A stretch of 64,000 nt of DNA from Streptomyces caeruleatus. Lineage in GTDB: Bacteria; Actinomycetota; Actinomycetes; Streptomycetales; Streptomycetaceae. Shown piece after piece: positions 26,383 to 36,215 of this stretch (position 1 is the stretch's first letter; each line of letters begins with the position of its first letter). The position numbers were made by a program, and so were the translations under genes. Location of the stretch: NCBI RefSeq assembly GCF_001514235.1, contig NZ_KQ948925.1, forward strand, positions 683,469-747,468. Reading direction: 5' to 3'. The notes beneath the pieces are model-generated. The model was not told where the DNA came from and made no database searches. It saw only the letters and a program-made list of their open reading frames with translations.

Positions 26383-28656
26383 ATGACCACCACCGCGTCC
26401 CACCCCACGGCCGAGGTAGAGCTCGCCATCGGCGGCATGACCTGCGCCTCGTGCGCCGCGCGCATCGAGAAGAAGCTGAACCGCATGGACGGCGTGACCG
26501 CCACGGTCAACTACGCCACCGAGAAGGCGAAGGTCAGCTACGCCGACGAGGTCTCCGTCCAGGACCTGATCGCCACCGTCGAGGCGACCGGGTACACCGC
26601 GCGGGAGCCCGCCCCGCCCGTGCCGGACGCCAAGGACGCTCAGGACACGTCCGGGAGCGGAGAGCCGCACGACGAGCTGCGGCCGCTGCGGGAGCGGTTG
26701 GTCACCGCCGTCACGCTCGCCGTGCCCGTCGTCGCGATGGCGATGGTCCCGGCCCTCCAGTTCGAGTACTGGCAGTGGCTGTCGCTCACGCTGGCGGCGC
26801 CCGTCGTGACGTATGCCGCCTGGCCCTTCCACAAGGCGGCGTTCACCAATCTGCGGCACGGCGCCGCCACCATGGACACGCTGATCTCGGTCGGCACGTC
26901 GGCCGCGTTCCTGTGGTCGCTGTGGGCGCTGTTCCTCGGCACGGCGGGCGAGCCCGGGATGACCCACCCCTTCGAGCTGACCATCTCCCGGGGTGACGGC
27001 TCGGGGAACATCTATCTGGAGGCCGCCGCCGGAGTCACCGCCTTCATCCTGGCCGGGCGCTACTTCGAGGCCCGTTCCAAGCGCAAGGCGGGCGCGGCGC
27101 TGAAGGCGCTTCTCGAGCTGGGCGCCAAGGACGTCACCGTGCTGGACGCGGGCGGCCGTGAACGGACCATACCGGTCTCGGAGTTGAAGGTCGGCGACCG
27201 CTTCCTGGTCCGCCCCGGCGAGAAGATCGCCACCGACGGCACCGTGGTCGAGGGCTCGTCGGCCGTGGACGCGTCGATGCTGACCGGCGAGTCCGTGCCG
27301 GTCGAGGTCGCCCGGGGCGACGCGGTCACCGGCGCCACGCTCAACGCGGGCGGCCGTCTCGTCGTCGAGGCCACCCGGGTCGGCGCCGACACCCAGCTCG
27401 CCCGGATGGCCAGGCTGGTGGAGGACGCGCAGAACGGCAAGGCCGCGGCACAGCGGCTCGCGGACCGGATCTCCGCCGTCTTCGTGCCGATCGTGATCGC
27501 CCTCGCGCTGGGCACCCTCGGCTTCTGGCTCGGCAACGGCGCCGGACCGGCCGCCGCCTTCACCGCCGCGGTCGCCGTACTGATCATCGCCTGCCCGTGC
27601 GCCCTGGGTCTTGCCACGCCGACCGCGTTGCTGGTGGGCACCGGGCGGGGCGCGCAGCTCGGCATCCTGATCAAAGGGCCCGAGGTGCTGGAGTCCACCC
27701 GTGAGGTCGACACGATCGTCCTCGACAAGACGGGCACGGTGACCACGGGCCGGATGACGCTGCTCGCCGTGCACACCGGCGACAACGCCGGGGAGGCCGA
27801 AGTGCTGCGGCTCGCTGGGGCGTTGGAGCACGCCTCCGAGCACCCGGTCGCCCGCGCCGTGGCCGACGGGGCCCTGGAGAAGCTGGGTTCGCTGCCGACG
27901 CCGGAGGACTTCGTGAACGTGCCCGGTCTCGGGGTGCAGGGTGTGGTGGACGGGCACGCGGTGCTGGTGGGCCGGGAACGGCTCCTTCAGGAGTGGGCGA
28001 TGGAGCTGCCGGCTTCCCTCGCGCACGCCAAGTCCGAGGCCGAGGCGGCCGGTCGTACGGCCATCGCGGTCGCCTGGGACGGCGAGACGCGGGCCGTCCT
28101 GGAGGTCGCCGACGCGGTCAAGGAGACGAGCGCTGAGGCGATCCGGCGGCTGCGCGACCTCGGCCTCACCCCGATCCTGCTGACCGGTGACAACCGGGCC
28201 GTGGCCGAGTCCGTGGCCCGCGAGGTCGGGATCGCTCAGGAGCACGTCATCGCCGAGGTGCTGCCGCAGGACAAGGCCGATGTGGTCAAGCGGCTGCAGG
28301 GTGAGGGCCGTTCGGTGGCGATGGTCGGCGACGGCGTCAACGACGCGGCCGCCCTCGCCCAGGCCGACCTGGGGCTGGCCATGGGCACCGGCACGGACGC
28401 CGCGATCGAGGCCGGCGACCTGACCCTGGTGCGGGGTGACCTGCGCGTCGCGGCCGACGCCATCCGGCTCTCCCGCAGGACGCTCGGCACCATCCGGTCG
28501 AACCTGTTCTGGGCCTTCGCCTACAACGTCGCCGCCCTGCCGCTCGCGGCGGCCGGACTGCTCAACCCGATGATCGCCGGCGCGGCCATGGCGTTCTCGT
28601 CGGTGTTCGTCGTCGGCAACTCGCTGCGGCTGCGCTCTTTCCGGGCCGTGAACTGA
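26383..28656 (+). CDS. copA: Cu(I)-exporting P1B-type ATPase
   Basis: A 757-residue inner-membrane copper pump. An N-terminal HMA domain has GMTCASC (residues about 20-25). The membrane metal site is CPC in [13 protein letters not shown]. Further motifs are DKTGTVTTG (phosphorylated Asp), HP in the nucleotide-binding domain (SEHPVARAV), [10 protein letters not shown], and the Cu(I)-type residues YN and MAFSS near the end. Eight transmembrane helices are expected. Co-transcription with copZ is likely, and a strong hairpin follows the stop. Confidence 0.96.
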   Translation: MTTTASHPTAEVELAIGGMTCASCAARIEKKLNRMDGVTATVNYATEKAKVSYADEVSVQDLIATVEATGYTAREPAPPVPDAKDAQDTSGSGEPHDELRPLRERLVTAVTLAVPVVAMAMVPALQFEYWQWLSLTLAAPVVTYAAWPFHKAAFTNLRHGAATMDTLISVGTSAAFLWSLWALFLGTAGEPGMTHPFELTISRGDGSGNIYLEAAAGVTAFILAGRYFEARSKRKAGAALKALLELGAKDVTVLDAGGRERTIPVSELKVGDRFLVRPGEKIATDGTVVEGSSAVDASMLTGESVPVEVARGDAVTGATLNAGGRLVVEATRVGADTQLARMARLVEDAQNGKAAAQRLADRISAVFVPIVIALALGTLGFWLGNGAGPAAAFTAAVAVLIIACPCALGLATPTALLVGTGRGAQLGILIKGPEVLESTREVDTIVLDKTGTVTTGRMTLLAVHTGDNAGEAEVLRLAGALEHASEHPVARAVADGALEKLGSLPTPEDFVNVPGLGVQGVVDGHAVLVGRERLLQEWAMELPASLAHAKSEAEAAGRTAIAVAWDGETRAVLEVADAVKETSAEAIRRLRDLGLTPILLTGDNRAVAESVAREVGIAQEHVIAEVLPQDKADVVKRLQGEGRSVAMVGDGVNDAAALAQADLGLAMGTGTDAAIEAGDLTLVRGDLRVAADAIRLSRRTLGTIRSNLFWAFAYNVAALPLAAAGLLNPMIAGAAMAFSSVFVVGNSLRLRSFRAVN

Positions 28657-28668
28657 AGCCGCCGCACG

Positions 28669-28698
28669 AAGGGGGCGCCGCACCCGCGGCGCCCCCTT
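28669..28698. terminator. Bidirectional terminator between copA and the phospholipase gene
   Basis: A perfect 13-bp stem (28669-28681 with 28686-28698) with a 4-nt ACCC loop, flanked by AA and TT. It sits between the convergent copA and phospholipase genes. Confidence 0.85.
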
Positions 28699-28713
28699 CC
28701 CATTGCCGGCCTC

Positions 28714-29166
28714 TCAGCCGAAGGCCTTCACGGCCTGGTAGTACGTCCATGCGGTGCTGTTGCAGGCGGTCTTCGTGCCCCCGCTGTAGCCGGCGCACAC
28801 ACGCTTGAGGTCCTCGTAGAAGGCGCTGTCCACACGTGACTTGTTGGCGTCGAAGGCGCCTATGGCCTTGTAGTTGCGGTAGCCGAAGTCGTGACGGGCA
28901 CAGGACGTGGAGAACGGGAAGCCGAAGGGGTTGTCGGGCGAGGAGGAGCAGTAGTCCGTGGACCAGTCGAAGCCGTAGGCGGACCAGGCGGACTGGTTGG
29001 CGCGGGCGGCGACCCAGGCGTTGTAGCTGGACGCGCTGGTCTGGGTCCAACCGGCGAGGACCTGGGGCTTGTCGGCGGGCGCGGCCCCGGCGGCCGGGGC
29101 GGCGCCGAGAACCGCGGCGAGGGCCAGGGTCGAGGTGGTCAGAGCGGTGGCGAGTCTGCGGTGCAT
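28714..29166 (-). CDS. Secreted prokaryotic phospholipase A2
   Basis: A 150-residue exported enzyme with a signal peptide of about 30 residues (MHRRLATALTTSTLALAAVLGAAPAAGA). The mature part carries the actinobacterial PLA2 core: GFDWSTDYCSSSPDNPFGFPF followed by CARHDFGYRNYK, where His-Asp is the catalytic dyad. The Cys residues fit the two-disulfide fold of the S. violaceoruber enzyme. ATG 29166 has GGAGG upstream. It would hydrolyse phospholipids outside the cell. Confidence 0.93.
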   Translation of the reverse strand: MHRRLATALTTSTLALAAVLGAAPAAGAAPADKPQVLAGWTQTSASSYNAWVAARANQSAWSAYGFDWSTDYCSSSPDNPFGFPFSTSCARHDFGYRNYKAIGAFDANKSRVDSAFYEDLKRVCAGYSGGTKTACNSTAWTYYQAVKAFG

Positions 29167-29271
29167 TCCACACCTCCATGAGACTGCGACCCGGCCGTCG
29201 GGTCGCAGGTTCATGACAAGATGATTGACACGCCAACCATCCTTCACACCGCATGCATCCCAAATACGCCC

Positions 29272-29862
29272 TTAACTCTTGGACATGCCGGTCCGTCGGA
29301 CATGAACGGCAGTCAGCGCCAGGGCCAACGGCCCAGGGGCGAGGAACGCGAGCGGCACCAGCATCCACGCGCACAGCACCGCCGTCGCCAACGCGAGCAG
29401 CACCAGTCCGCTGCCGCCCAGGTCCCGCACCGAGTCCCGGGCGGCCTCCCGCAGCGCCGCCCGCCAGTCGGTGAGCGACTCGGGGCGGACGCAGGCCCCG
29501 AGGCCCACGACCAGGGCGGCCGCGCCGATGGCACCGGCCGCCACCGCGAACAGCGGTGCGCCCGGCAGCCCGGCGCCGGCGAGCGCGAGATCGGCGGCGA
29601 ACAGCAGGGCGCCCAGGAGGGCGAGGGCGCCCGCCGCGAGGTCACCGGCCCGCAGCCGCCGCCGTAGCAGCGCGAAGTACCGCCCGGCGGTGGCCGGTTG
29701 CCCCTCTCCGGCGCCCCGCAGCACCGCGCACGCCGTCGACAGCGCGGCCGGCACCGTCACGAGGGGAAGGCAGGCCACGGCCGTGGCGAGGCCGACGCTC
29801 AGCACGTCGGCGAACAGGGTCATCCGGGGCCCGAAGACCTCGCCCGGCTCACGTGTCCCCAT
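29272..29862 (-). CDS. YesL/DUF624-like membrane protein
   Basis: A 196-residue protein with about five hydrophobic segments. It begins MGTREPGEVFGPRMTLFADVLSVGLATAVACLPLVTVPAALST, the arrangement seen in the YesL (DUF624) family that accompanies carbohydrate ABC permeases. It starts 5 nt after the second permease gene and is the last gene of the operon. Its function is unknown. Confidence 0.75.
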   Translation of the reverse strand: MGTREPGEVFGPRMTLFADVLSVGLATAVACLPLVTVPAALSTACAVLRGAGEGQPATAGRYFALLRRRLRAGDLAAGALALLGALLFAADLALAGAGLPGAPLFAVAAGAIGAAALVVGLGACVRPESLTDWRAALREAARDSVRDLGGSGLVLLALATAVLCAWMLVPLAFLAPGPLALALTAVHVRRTGMSKS

Positions 29863-29867
29863 GCCGC

Positions 29868-30734
29868 TCACCCCTTGAGCCCGGAGCTGGCCATGCCCTC
29901 CACCAGCAGACGCTGGAAGGCGAGGAAGAACAGCACGATCGGCAGCAGCGCGATCACGGACAGCGCGAACATCGGGCCGAACGCCGAGGTGCTGGACGCG
30001 TCCACGAACGACCGCAGGGCGAGGGTGAGGGTGAACTTGTCCGGGTCGAAGAGATAGATGAGCTGGGTGAAGAAGTCGTTCCACGTCCAGATGAAGGTGA
30101 AGATCGCCGTGGTGATCAGCGCGGGCCGGTTGAGCGGCAGGACGACCTTGAAGAAGCTGCGGAAGGGACCGCAGCCGTCGATGCGGGCCGCCTCCTCCAG
30201 CTCGCGGGGCAGTCCGCGCATGAACTGGACGATGAGGAAGACGAAGAAGGCCTCCGTGGCGAGGAACTTCGGCAGGATCAGCGGCCAGTAGGTGTTCACC
30301 AGGCCGAGCTGGTTGAAGATGATGTACTGCGGGATCAGCACCGCGTGGTGCGGCAGCATGATCGTGGCGATCATGAAGGCGAACAGCGGCCCGCGGAAGC
30401 GGAACCTGAGGCGCGCGAAGGCGTAGGCGGCGAGCGAGCAGCTGATGACGTTGCCGAGGACCGCGCCGCCCGCGATCAGCAGCGAGTTGCCGAGCAGCCG
30501 CCAGATGGTCACGTCGTTGACGCCGCCCAGGGCCGTCGAGTAGTTCGACCACTCCAGACGGCTGGGCAGCAGGTCGAGGCTGGCGATGACCTCGTCGGCG
30601 GGCTTGAGCGAGGTGGCCAGCAGCCAGGCCAGCGGGTACAGCATGACCAGCAGCGCGGCCAGACAGCCGACGTGCAGGGCGATCCGGCCCCAGGCGACGG
30701 GCTTGCGGACGACGGGAGTTGTGGTGCTGGTCAT
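29868..30734 (-). CDS. Carbohydrate ABC permease, MalG-like (operon 1)
   Basis: A 288-residue permease with six membrane segments. The EAA loop ELEEAARIDGCGPFRSFFKVVLPLNRPAL interacts with the ATPase. The ATG at 30734 overlaps the preceding permease stop (ATGA). The ATPase is not encoded here; Streptomyces commonly use a shared MsiK-type ATPase for such systems. Confidence 0.92.
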   Translation of the reverse strand: MTSTTTPVVRKPVAWGRIALHVGCLAALLVMLYPLAWLLATSLKPADEVIASLDLLPSRLEWSNYSTALGGVNDVTIWRLLGNSLLIAGGAVLGNVISCSLAAYAFARLRFRFRGPLFAFMIATIMLPHHAVLIPQYIIFNQLGLVNTYWPLILPKFLATEAFFVFLIVQFMRGLPRELEEAARIDGCGPFRSFFKVVLPLNRPALITTAIFTFIWTWNDFFTQLIYLFDPDKFTLTLALRSFVDASSTSAFGPMFALSVIALLPIVLFFLAFQRLLVEGMASSGLKG

Positions 30735-31675
30735 CGCTCCCCCTCGGAGGCGTAGAAGACCCAGGAGCGCGAGGTGCGGAACAGCACCGCCGTGACGGCG
30801 CCGATGACGATCAGCAGGACCCAGGCCATGGCGGAGGCGTAGCCCATGTGGGAGGCGACGAAGCCGCGGTCGTAGAGGTAGAGGGTGTACACGAGGGTCG
30901 AGTCGGCGGGGCCGCCCTTGCCGGCGCCGATGGCGAAGGCGGGCGTGAAGACCTGGAAGGCCTGGATGGTCTGCAGGACGAGGTTGAAGAACAGCACCGG
31001 GGACAGCATCGGCACGGTGACGGACACGAACTGCCGCCATTTCCCTGCTCCGTCGACGGCCGCCGCCTCGTACAGCTCGCTCGGGATCTGCTGGAGCCCG
31101 GCGAGGAAGATGACCATGGGCGCGCCGAACTGCCACACCGTCAGCAGGGCCACGGCAAGCAGTGCCCAGCCGGGCTTGTTGACCCAGCCGCCGGTGCCGA
31201 GCAGGTTGTCCACGGTGCCGCCGTCGTTGAAGACGGCGCGCCAGACGAGGGCGATCGACATCGAGGCGCCGAGCAGCGAGGGCGCGTAGAAGGCGGACCG
31301 GTAGAAGCCCTTGCCGCGTTTCATGGACTTCAGGGCGAGTGCGACGGCCAACGCGAGGGCCAGCTGCAGAGGCACGGCGATGACGACGTAGGTCAGGGTG
31401 GTCACGACCGAGCGCCAGTAGCGCGGGTCCTCGGTGAACATCTGGACGTAGTTGCGCAGGCCGACCCAGCGCGGCGGGTTGAACAGGTCGTAGTCGGTGA
31501 AGGACAGGTACAGCGACACGGCCATCGGCAGCAGGGTCAGGACGACGGCGCCGAGCACCCACGGGGAGAGGAAGACCCAGGCGGGGCCCTGGCTCTCCCG
31601 CTTGGGGCGGCGCTTCGGGGCGGTGGTGGCCCCCGGTTTCCTGGCGGCGGGCGCGGGGATGTCGGTGGTGGTCAT
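30731..31675 (-). CDS. Carbohydrate ABC permease, MalF-like (operon 1)
   Basis: A 314-residue permease with an EAA loop (ELYEAAAVDGAGKWRQFVSVTVPMLSPVLFF). The N-terminus is a basic, Pro/Ala-rich cytoplasmic segment before the first helix. The start overlaps the stop of the binding-protein gene by 4 nt. Confidence 0.92.
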   Translation of the reverse strand: MTTTDIPAPAARKPGATTAPKRRPKRESQGPAWVFLSPWVLGAVVLTLLPMAVSLYLSFTDYDLFNPPRWVGLRNYVQMFTEDPRYWRSVVTTLTYVVIAVPLQLALALAVALALKSMKRGKGFYRSAFYAPSLLGASMSIALVWRAVFNDGGTVDNLLGTGGWVNKPGWALLAVALLTVWQFGAPMVIFLAGLQQIPSELYEAAAVDGAGKWRQFVSVTVPMLSPVLFFNLVLQTIQAFQVFTPAFAIGAGKGGPADSTLVYTLYLYDRGFVASHMGYASAMAWVLLIVIGAVTAVLFRTSRSWVFYASEGER

Positions 31676-32955
31676 GACCTCAGCTCCGCCTTCGCCTCGG
31701 TGACGTAGTTCTGGGCCGCCTCGCGGGGCGACATGCGCTCGTACGACACCTGGTCGTAGTCGCGCTGAAAGGTGGCCTGGAGGGCGTTGTCGCCGGAGGG
31801 CGGGGCCTGGGGCGGGTCCTTGAGGGTGCCTTCCAGCAAGGACTGGTAGTCGGCGATCGTCCTGTCGAAGTCCTTGAGCTGCGGCTGGGTCTCCTCGCGG
31901 ACGGACTCGTTGACGGGGATACCGCGGGTGGCGCCGAGGATCTTCGCCGCCTGTTCGTCGTTGACGAGGAAGTCGACGAGCTGGGCCGCCTCCTTCGGGT
32001 GCCCGGTGGTGGCCCCGACGCCGAGGAACATCGACGGCTTGAAGTACTGGCCGGGGATACCGTCCTCGCCGGACGGCATCGGGGCGAGCCTGACGCCGGT
32101 CGGTATGAGGGCGAGGAAGCCGCTGGCCGGCGCGTCCCAGTTGGGGTCGGAGACGGCCTTGCCGCGGCCGAGCGGGGTGTTCTCGACGGAGCCGTCGAGC
32201 TGGGTGGTCTGCTCGGCGGGCGAGACGGCGCCCTCGCGCCGGAGCCGGTCGGTGAAGGTCCACCAGCGGGCCAGGTCGTCGGCCGTGAAGCCGAGCCCGC
32301 CGTCCTCGGTGTAGAGGGACTTGCCCTGGCCGCGCAGCCAGACCTCGAAGCAGTCCTCGCTCTGGCCGGGGTCGGTGGAGCCGGGCTTGCCGGTCTTCTT
32401 CGCCAACGCCCGCATGGCGTCGGCCCATTCGCTCCAGGTCCAGCTCCGGCCCGGAAGCGGAACGCCGGACGCCTTCCAGGCCTCGACGTCATAGGCGACC
32501 GTCTCGGTGCCGCGGCCCTGCGGGACGGCGTACTGCGTGTCGTCAAGACGGCCGGTGGCGAGCAGCCCCGGGTCGATCTCACCGGTGCGCAGGACGGCCT
32601 TCTGTTCGGCGAGGTCGAGCAGGACGCCACCGGAGGCGTACTGGTCGATCTGCCGGTAGTCGAGCTGCATCACGTCGGGGGCGTCGCCGCCCGAGGCCTG
32701 GACGGCGAGCTTCTGTTTGTAGGCCTCGTAGGCCGAGAACGACGTCCGCACCTGGATGTCCGGGTGCTGTTTCTCGAACAGGGCGACGGCCTGCTCGGTG
32801 CGTTCCGCGCGGTCGGGGTTGCCCCACCACGTGTAGCGCAGCACGACCTTGCCGCCGCCGACCGACTCCCCGGATCCTCCACAGCCGGCCAGCATCGCGC
32901 AGAGCACGAGTGCGGCGGCCGACGCGCAGAACCCCTTTGTCCTGTGTCCGGGCAT
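31672..32955 (-). CDS. Sugar-binding lipoprotein of ABC transporter (operon 1)
   Basis: A 427-residue family 1 extracellular solute-binding protein. The signal peptide ends in the lipobox LAGC, so it is membrane-anchored. The binding-protein body includes YTWWGNPDRAERTEQAVALFEKQHPDIQV. ATG 32955 follows GAGGTGA. The substrate is unknown, probably an oligosaccharide. A 70-nt gap to the cupin gene upstream is small enough for one transcript from the oxidoreductase promoter. Confidence 0.92.
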   Translation of the reverse strand: MPGHRTKGFCASAAALVLCAMLAGCGGSGESVGGGKVVLRYTWWGNPDRAERTEQAVALFEKQHPDIQVRTSFSAYEAYKQKLAVQASGGDAPDVMQLDYRQIDQYASGGVLLDLAEQKAVLRTGEIDPGLLATGRLDDTQYAVPQGRGTETVAYDVEAWKASGVPLPGRSWTWSEWADAMRALAKKTGKPGSTDPGQSEDCFEVWLRGQGKSLYTEDGGLGFTADDLARWWTFTDRLRREGAVSPAEQTTQLDGSVENTPLGRGKAVSDPNWDAPASGFLALIPTGVRLAPMPSGEDGIPGQYFKPSMFLGVGATTGHPKEAAQLVDFLVNDEQAAKILGATRGIPVNESVREETQPQLKDFDRTIADYQSLLEGTLKDPPQAPPSGDNALQATFQRDYDQVSYERMSPREAAQNYVTEAKAELRS

Positions 32956-33025
32956 GCCGAGGTCACCTCTTCTCTCCTCGGTCCTTCTGTTGGCCCCCCT
33001 CGGCCCCCTCGCTCCCCTGGGCGAG

Positions 33026-33775
33026 CTACTCGCTCTGGTACGGCAGCGTGACCCCGGGCAGGTTGTACTCGTCCCGGCGGCCGCACATCCCGAACCCGCC
33101 GAGCCTGGTGGGCCCGGCCTCGTGCGCGGTCGCGTCGGCGAGATACGCCGGCTCGCCCGCCTCCAGCGCGTCGAGCTGGGCGCCCGTGCGCTCGGCGGTG
33201 GCCAGCGCGCCCGCCCCCCACAGCTCCCGCCAGTTCGGCACCTTGGCCCGCACCAGCCGGGCCGCGGCCCGCTGAAACTCCAGATACGGGCCGTTGTCAC
33301 CGGCGACGAGCGCCTCGCGCAGGACGAGGTAGCCCTCGACGGCGAGGTCCCTGCGGCGGCGCGCGGCGGCCGCCGTGTCCGGGCCGGTGCCGGGCCGCAG
33401 GGCCGCCACCTGCGCATACCGCTCCGGATCCGCGAGTACCTCCGGCGGGAAGGTGAAGACCGCGTCCCCGGCTTCGGGCAGTCCGCTGTTCTGCATCAGC
33501 ACGGTGATGCGCAGATCGCCGCCCTGGACCATACGGTGCACGGTCCCGGGGGTGAACCAGGCGACCGAGCCCGGCTCCAGGGGAATGTCCCGGTAGCCGT
33601 CGGGGCTCAGCGTCTGCACGGCACCCCGGCCGCCCGTGACGACGTACGCCTCCGTGCAGACCAGGTGGAGATGCGGGCTGCCGCCGCACACACCGTCGGC
33701 GGCCTCCCAGTCGTAGGCGCTGAGATGGGACAGGCCGACGGCGCCGGGCAGCGGGTGCGGCAGGTTCGGCTTCAC
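33026..33775 (-). CDS. Cupin-domain protein of the sugar operon
   Basis: A 249-residue protein with one clear cupin core (HLHLVCTEAYVVTGGRGAVQTL ... PLEPGSVAWFTPGTVHRM). Its His and Glu residues form the usual metal site, and a helical C-terminal part follows. The GTG start at 33775 overlaps the previous stop (GTGA). It might be a sugar isomerase, epimerase or lyase acting on the imported substrate; the reaction cannot be told. Confidence 0.8.
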   Translation of the reverse strand: MKPNLPHPLPGAVGLSHLSAYDWEAADGVCGGSPHLHLVCTEAYVVTGGRGAVQTLSPDGYRDIPLEPGSVAWFTPGTVHRMVQGGDLRITVLMQNSGLPEAGDAVFTFPPEVLADPERYAQVAALRPGTGPDTAAAARRRRDLAVEGYLVLREALVAGDNGPYLEFQRAAARLVRAKVPNWRELWGAGALATAERTGAQLDALEAGEPAYLADATAHEAGPTRLGGFGMCGRRDEYNLPGVTLPYQSE

Positions 33776-34689
33776 CACGGCAGTCCCTCCAGGTGGGCGG
33801 CCACCTGCTCCCGGTCCCAGGCCCCGTCGGCGAACACGACGCGGTAGCGGTAGGCGAAGGACTCGCCCGGCGGCAGCGCGAACTCCTCGAAGAACGCCCA
33901 GGAGAACGCGACCGTGGGGATCGGCTCGGAGCGCACGAACCAGTGGGACTCGTGAACGGCGTCCGCGTTCTCGGGCGCGTGCGCGAACACGAGCGTGGAG
34001 TGGCCGTCGATGTCGTCGTGCTCGGTGGTGAAGGCGAGCCAAGGACCCTGACTGCCCATCAGCTTGTCGGCGTCCGCGTCGGATTCCGGTGCGAAGGCGG
34101 TCCCGCCGGTGAAGTCGCGCGGCCCGCGCCACTGGAGGCCGGTGTAACCGGCCAGCTCCCGGCCCTCGGTCGTCGGGGAGCCGAAGAGCAGCGGCTCGGC
34201 ACGGAGGTTGGTGAGCCGGATCGACCAGTCCAGCGCCCAGGCGCCGGCCTCCTCGTCCACCGAGTGGACGGTCAGCCCGCGCACCTCGCGCGCCCACTCC
34301 TCGCCGCCGTTCTCGACCCAGGTGAGCTCCTCGGTGAACGCGAGCCGGTCGTCCTCGACCGTGAACTCGCCGAACCCGTCGTGCCGCATGGAGCCGACCC
34401 GCTCGGGCAGGGGCAGGTAACCCTGGCCGTGGACATAGCAGTTGCCGCCCCAGAAGTTCTGCCCGGACAGGTGACTCGCCGTCATCTGCAGGCCCTTGTG
34501 CCAGCGGTGGTCGTTCGGCCGGTAGCCGGTCACGGTGTGTCCGGCGAGGGTGCGCACAGGGTGGGCGTACGGCTTGCGGGACTCGAAGGCCGCCGGGTCG
34601 GGGCGGTAGACGTACCGCAGGATCTCGGTGCCGTTCGCGGCCGTGACGGCGATGTGGTCGCCGTGCGCGTGGGTGACGCGGATGCTCAT
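33772..34689 (-). CDS. DUF6807/PmoA-like protein
   Basis: A 305-residue protein beginning MSIRVTHAHGDHIAVTAANG. It contains YRPNDHRWHKGLQMTASHLSGQNFWGGNCYV and TTEGRELAGYTGLQWRGPRDF, features of the PmoA-like (DUF6807) family often paired with Gfo/Idh/MocA oxidoreductases in sugar loci. The ATG overlaps the oxidoreductase stop (ATGA). The function is not established. Confidence 0.8.
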   Translation of the reverse strand: MSIRVTHAHGDHIAVTAANGTEILRYVYRPDPAAFESRKPYAHPVRTLAGHTVTGYRPNDHRWHKGLQMTASHLSGQNFWGGNCYVHGQGYLPLPERVGSMRHDGFGEFTVEDDRLAFTEELTWVENGGEEWAREVRGLTVHSVDEEAGAWALDWSIRLTNLRAEPLLFGSPTTEGRELAGYTGLQWRGPRDFTGGTAFAPESDADADKLMGSQGPWLAFTTEHDDIDGHSTLVFAHAPENADAVHESHWFVRSEPIPTVAFSWAFFEEFALPPGESFAYRYRVVFADGAWDREQVAAHLEGLPW

Positions 34690-35801
34690 GCGCGCTCCTT
34701 GGGGGCCCAGTGGGGGTGGTCGCCGTGCATGGCCGGGTAGAAGGGGTCGCCGGGCCGGATCTCGCCGGCGTGCACCGGGCTGCCCGTGAAGGCTGCCTTG
34801 TAGAGGGCGGCGGCGAAGTCGAGGGTGGCCCGGGCGTCGGGGCCGCTGCCCGGGGGCCGGACACCGTTGTCGTAGGCGTCGAGGAGGGCGCCGAGCTGTG
34901 CCGTGTGCGAGCTGGGCAGGTCCGCGGCCGGGGTGCGCCAGGCGGTGGCGCGCTCGGAGGGGACGTGCGGGGCGGGCGTGTAGACCCAGTCGTCGTTGCG
35001 GTGGCCGTACAGGTGGGTGAGTTCGACCGTCGCGTCGGCGCAGTCCACGCGGATGCGGCTCACCTCGTGCGGGGAGAGCACGCTGTTGACGACGGTGGCG
35101 AGGGCGCCGTTCTCGAAGCGGACGAGAGCCGTGGAGACGTCCTCGCTCTCGGTGTCGTGGACCAGGCGCGCGGCCATGGCCCGGATCTCCGCCCACGGCC
35201 CGAGGAGATGCAGCAACAGGTCGAACTGGTGGATGCCGTGGCCCATCGTCGGCCCGCCGCCCTCGGTGGCCCAGCGTCCGCGCCACGGCACCGCGTAGTA
35301 GGCGGTGTCGCGATGCCAGGTCGTCTGGCAGTGCGCGACGAGCGGGGCGCCCAGCTCACCGCTCGCGATCAGCTCGCGGGCGTGTACTGCGCCGGAGCCG
35401 TAGCGGTGCTGGAAGACGACCGAGGCGTACGCGCCCGACGCCTCCTCGGCCGCCGCGATGTCGTCGTACTCGGCGAGGGACAGGCACAGCGGTTTCTCGC
35501 ACAGCACCCAGGCGCCCGCCTTGAGCGCGGCGACCGTCTGCTCCCGGTGCAGTGACGGCGGCGTGCCGATCAGTACCAGGTCGGGGCGTACGGCGTCCAG
35601 CATCTCCCCGGTCGAGGTGTACCCGGTGACGTCCTCGCCCGCGAGTTCCCGGAAGGCGTCCAGCCGGGCCTGGTCCACGTCGACGGCGGCGACCAGCTCC
35701 GCCCGGTCCGCGTGGTGTCTCAGGGCGGAGAGATGGCTGCCGCTGACGATGGCGCCGGTGCCGATGACGGCGACGCGGCGGCGGACAGGGCGTGGGGACA
35801 T
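34686..35801 (-). CDS. Gfo/Idh/MocA-family oxidoreductase
   Basis: A 371-residue NAD(P)-dependent dehydrogenase. The Rossmann start VAVIGTGAIVSGSHLSAL binds the cofactor, CEKPLCLS holds the family EKP motif, and GGGPTMGHGIHQFDLL carries the catalytic-site His. It is the first gene of the operon that continues through DUF6807, cupin, binding protein, permeases and YesL-like protein. It probably oxidises or epimerises a sugar or inositol-like substrate. ATG 35801 follows GAGGAG. Confidence 0.9.
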   Translation of the reverse strand: MSPRPVRRRVAVIGTGAIVSGSHLSALRHHADRAELVAAVDVDQARLDAFRELAGEDVTGYTSTGEMLDAVRPDLVLIGTPPSLHREQTVAALKAGAWVLCEKPLCLSLAEYDDIAAAEEASGAYASVVFQHRYGSGAVHARELIASGELGAPLVAHCQTTWHRDTAYYAVPWRGRWATEGGGPTMGHGIHQFDLLLHLLGPWAEIRAMAARLVHDTESEDVSTALVRFENGALATVVNSVLSPHEVSRIRVDCADATVELTHLYGHRNDDWVYTPAPHVPSERATAWRTPAADLPSSHTAQLGALLDAYDNGVRPPGSGPDARATLDFAAALYKAAFTGSPVHAGEIRPGDPFYPAMHGDHPHWAPKERA

Positions 35802-35838
35802 GCAGTTCTCCTCGGACGGCCGACGGACAGCCCGCTCA

Positions 35839-35892
35839 GAAAGCGCTTGCACTTCGAGGGCGACCCTAGGCAGGGAGCGAATGTCAGGACAA
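35839..35892 (-). promoter_or_regulatory. Promoter and LacI-type operator of sugar operon 1
   Basis: On the minus strand TTGTCC (35892-35887) is followed after 18 bp by TAGGGT (35868-35863). About 12 nt downstream lies GCAAGCGCTTTC (35850-35839), which centres on the palindrome AAGCGCTT and is typical of LacI-family operators. This position suits repression in the absence of inducer. No full-length regulator gene is in view. Confidence 0.6.
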
Positions 35893-35936
35893 CCCCTCTG
35901 CGGCGACATGAGCAAAGCCCGACCGTTCGGCTCGGC

Positions 35937-36203
35937 TCACCCCCGGCACGCTCCCCTGCCGGGCGGGCACTCAAACGGGACGAAGATCACCAACGGCCGA
36001 GGGGCGACGGCGTGGCGCTCCACGGCGGCGATGTGCGGCACGCCCTCCGCCAGGAATCCGCCGACCAGCGTCGTCACGGTGGCCTGGCTGAGGCCCGTGT
36101 GCCGGGCGAGTTCCTGGCGGGAGGACGGTCCGAGGTCGAACAGCGCGTGCAGCACCTCGAAACGGTTCTCGCCGCGGACGTCTCGGGCCGTGTGCCGGGC
36201 CAC
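35937..36203 (-). pseudogene. Truncated ROK-family regulator (DNA-binding domain only)
   Basis: An 88-residue frame with a good ROK-type winged-helix N-terminus (MARHTARDVRGENRFEVLHALFDLGPSSRQELARHTGLSQATVTTLVGGFLAEG). It runs into unrelated sequence and stops, whereas family members have about 380-400 residues with a sugar-kinase-like domain. The GTG start at 36203 has a GGGGGAG site and lies 12 nt after the beta-galactosidase gene. It is either a decayed regulator or a small DNA-binding protein retained alone. Confidence 0.65.
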
Positions 36204-36215
36204 CGGTGCTCCCCC

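Noticed and set aside
26047..28683. 878-codon frame antisense to copZ-copA
   Set aside because: No recognisable domain; the plus-strand copper ATPase is certain.
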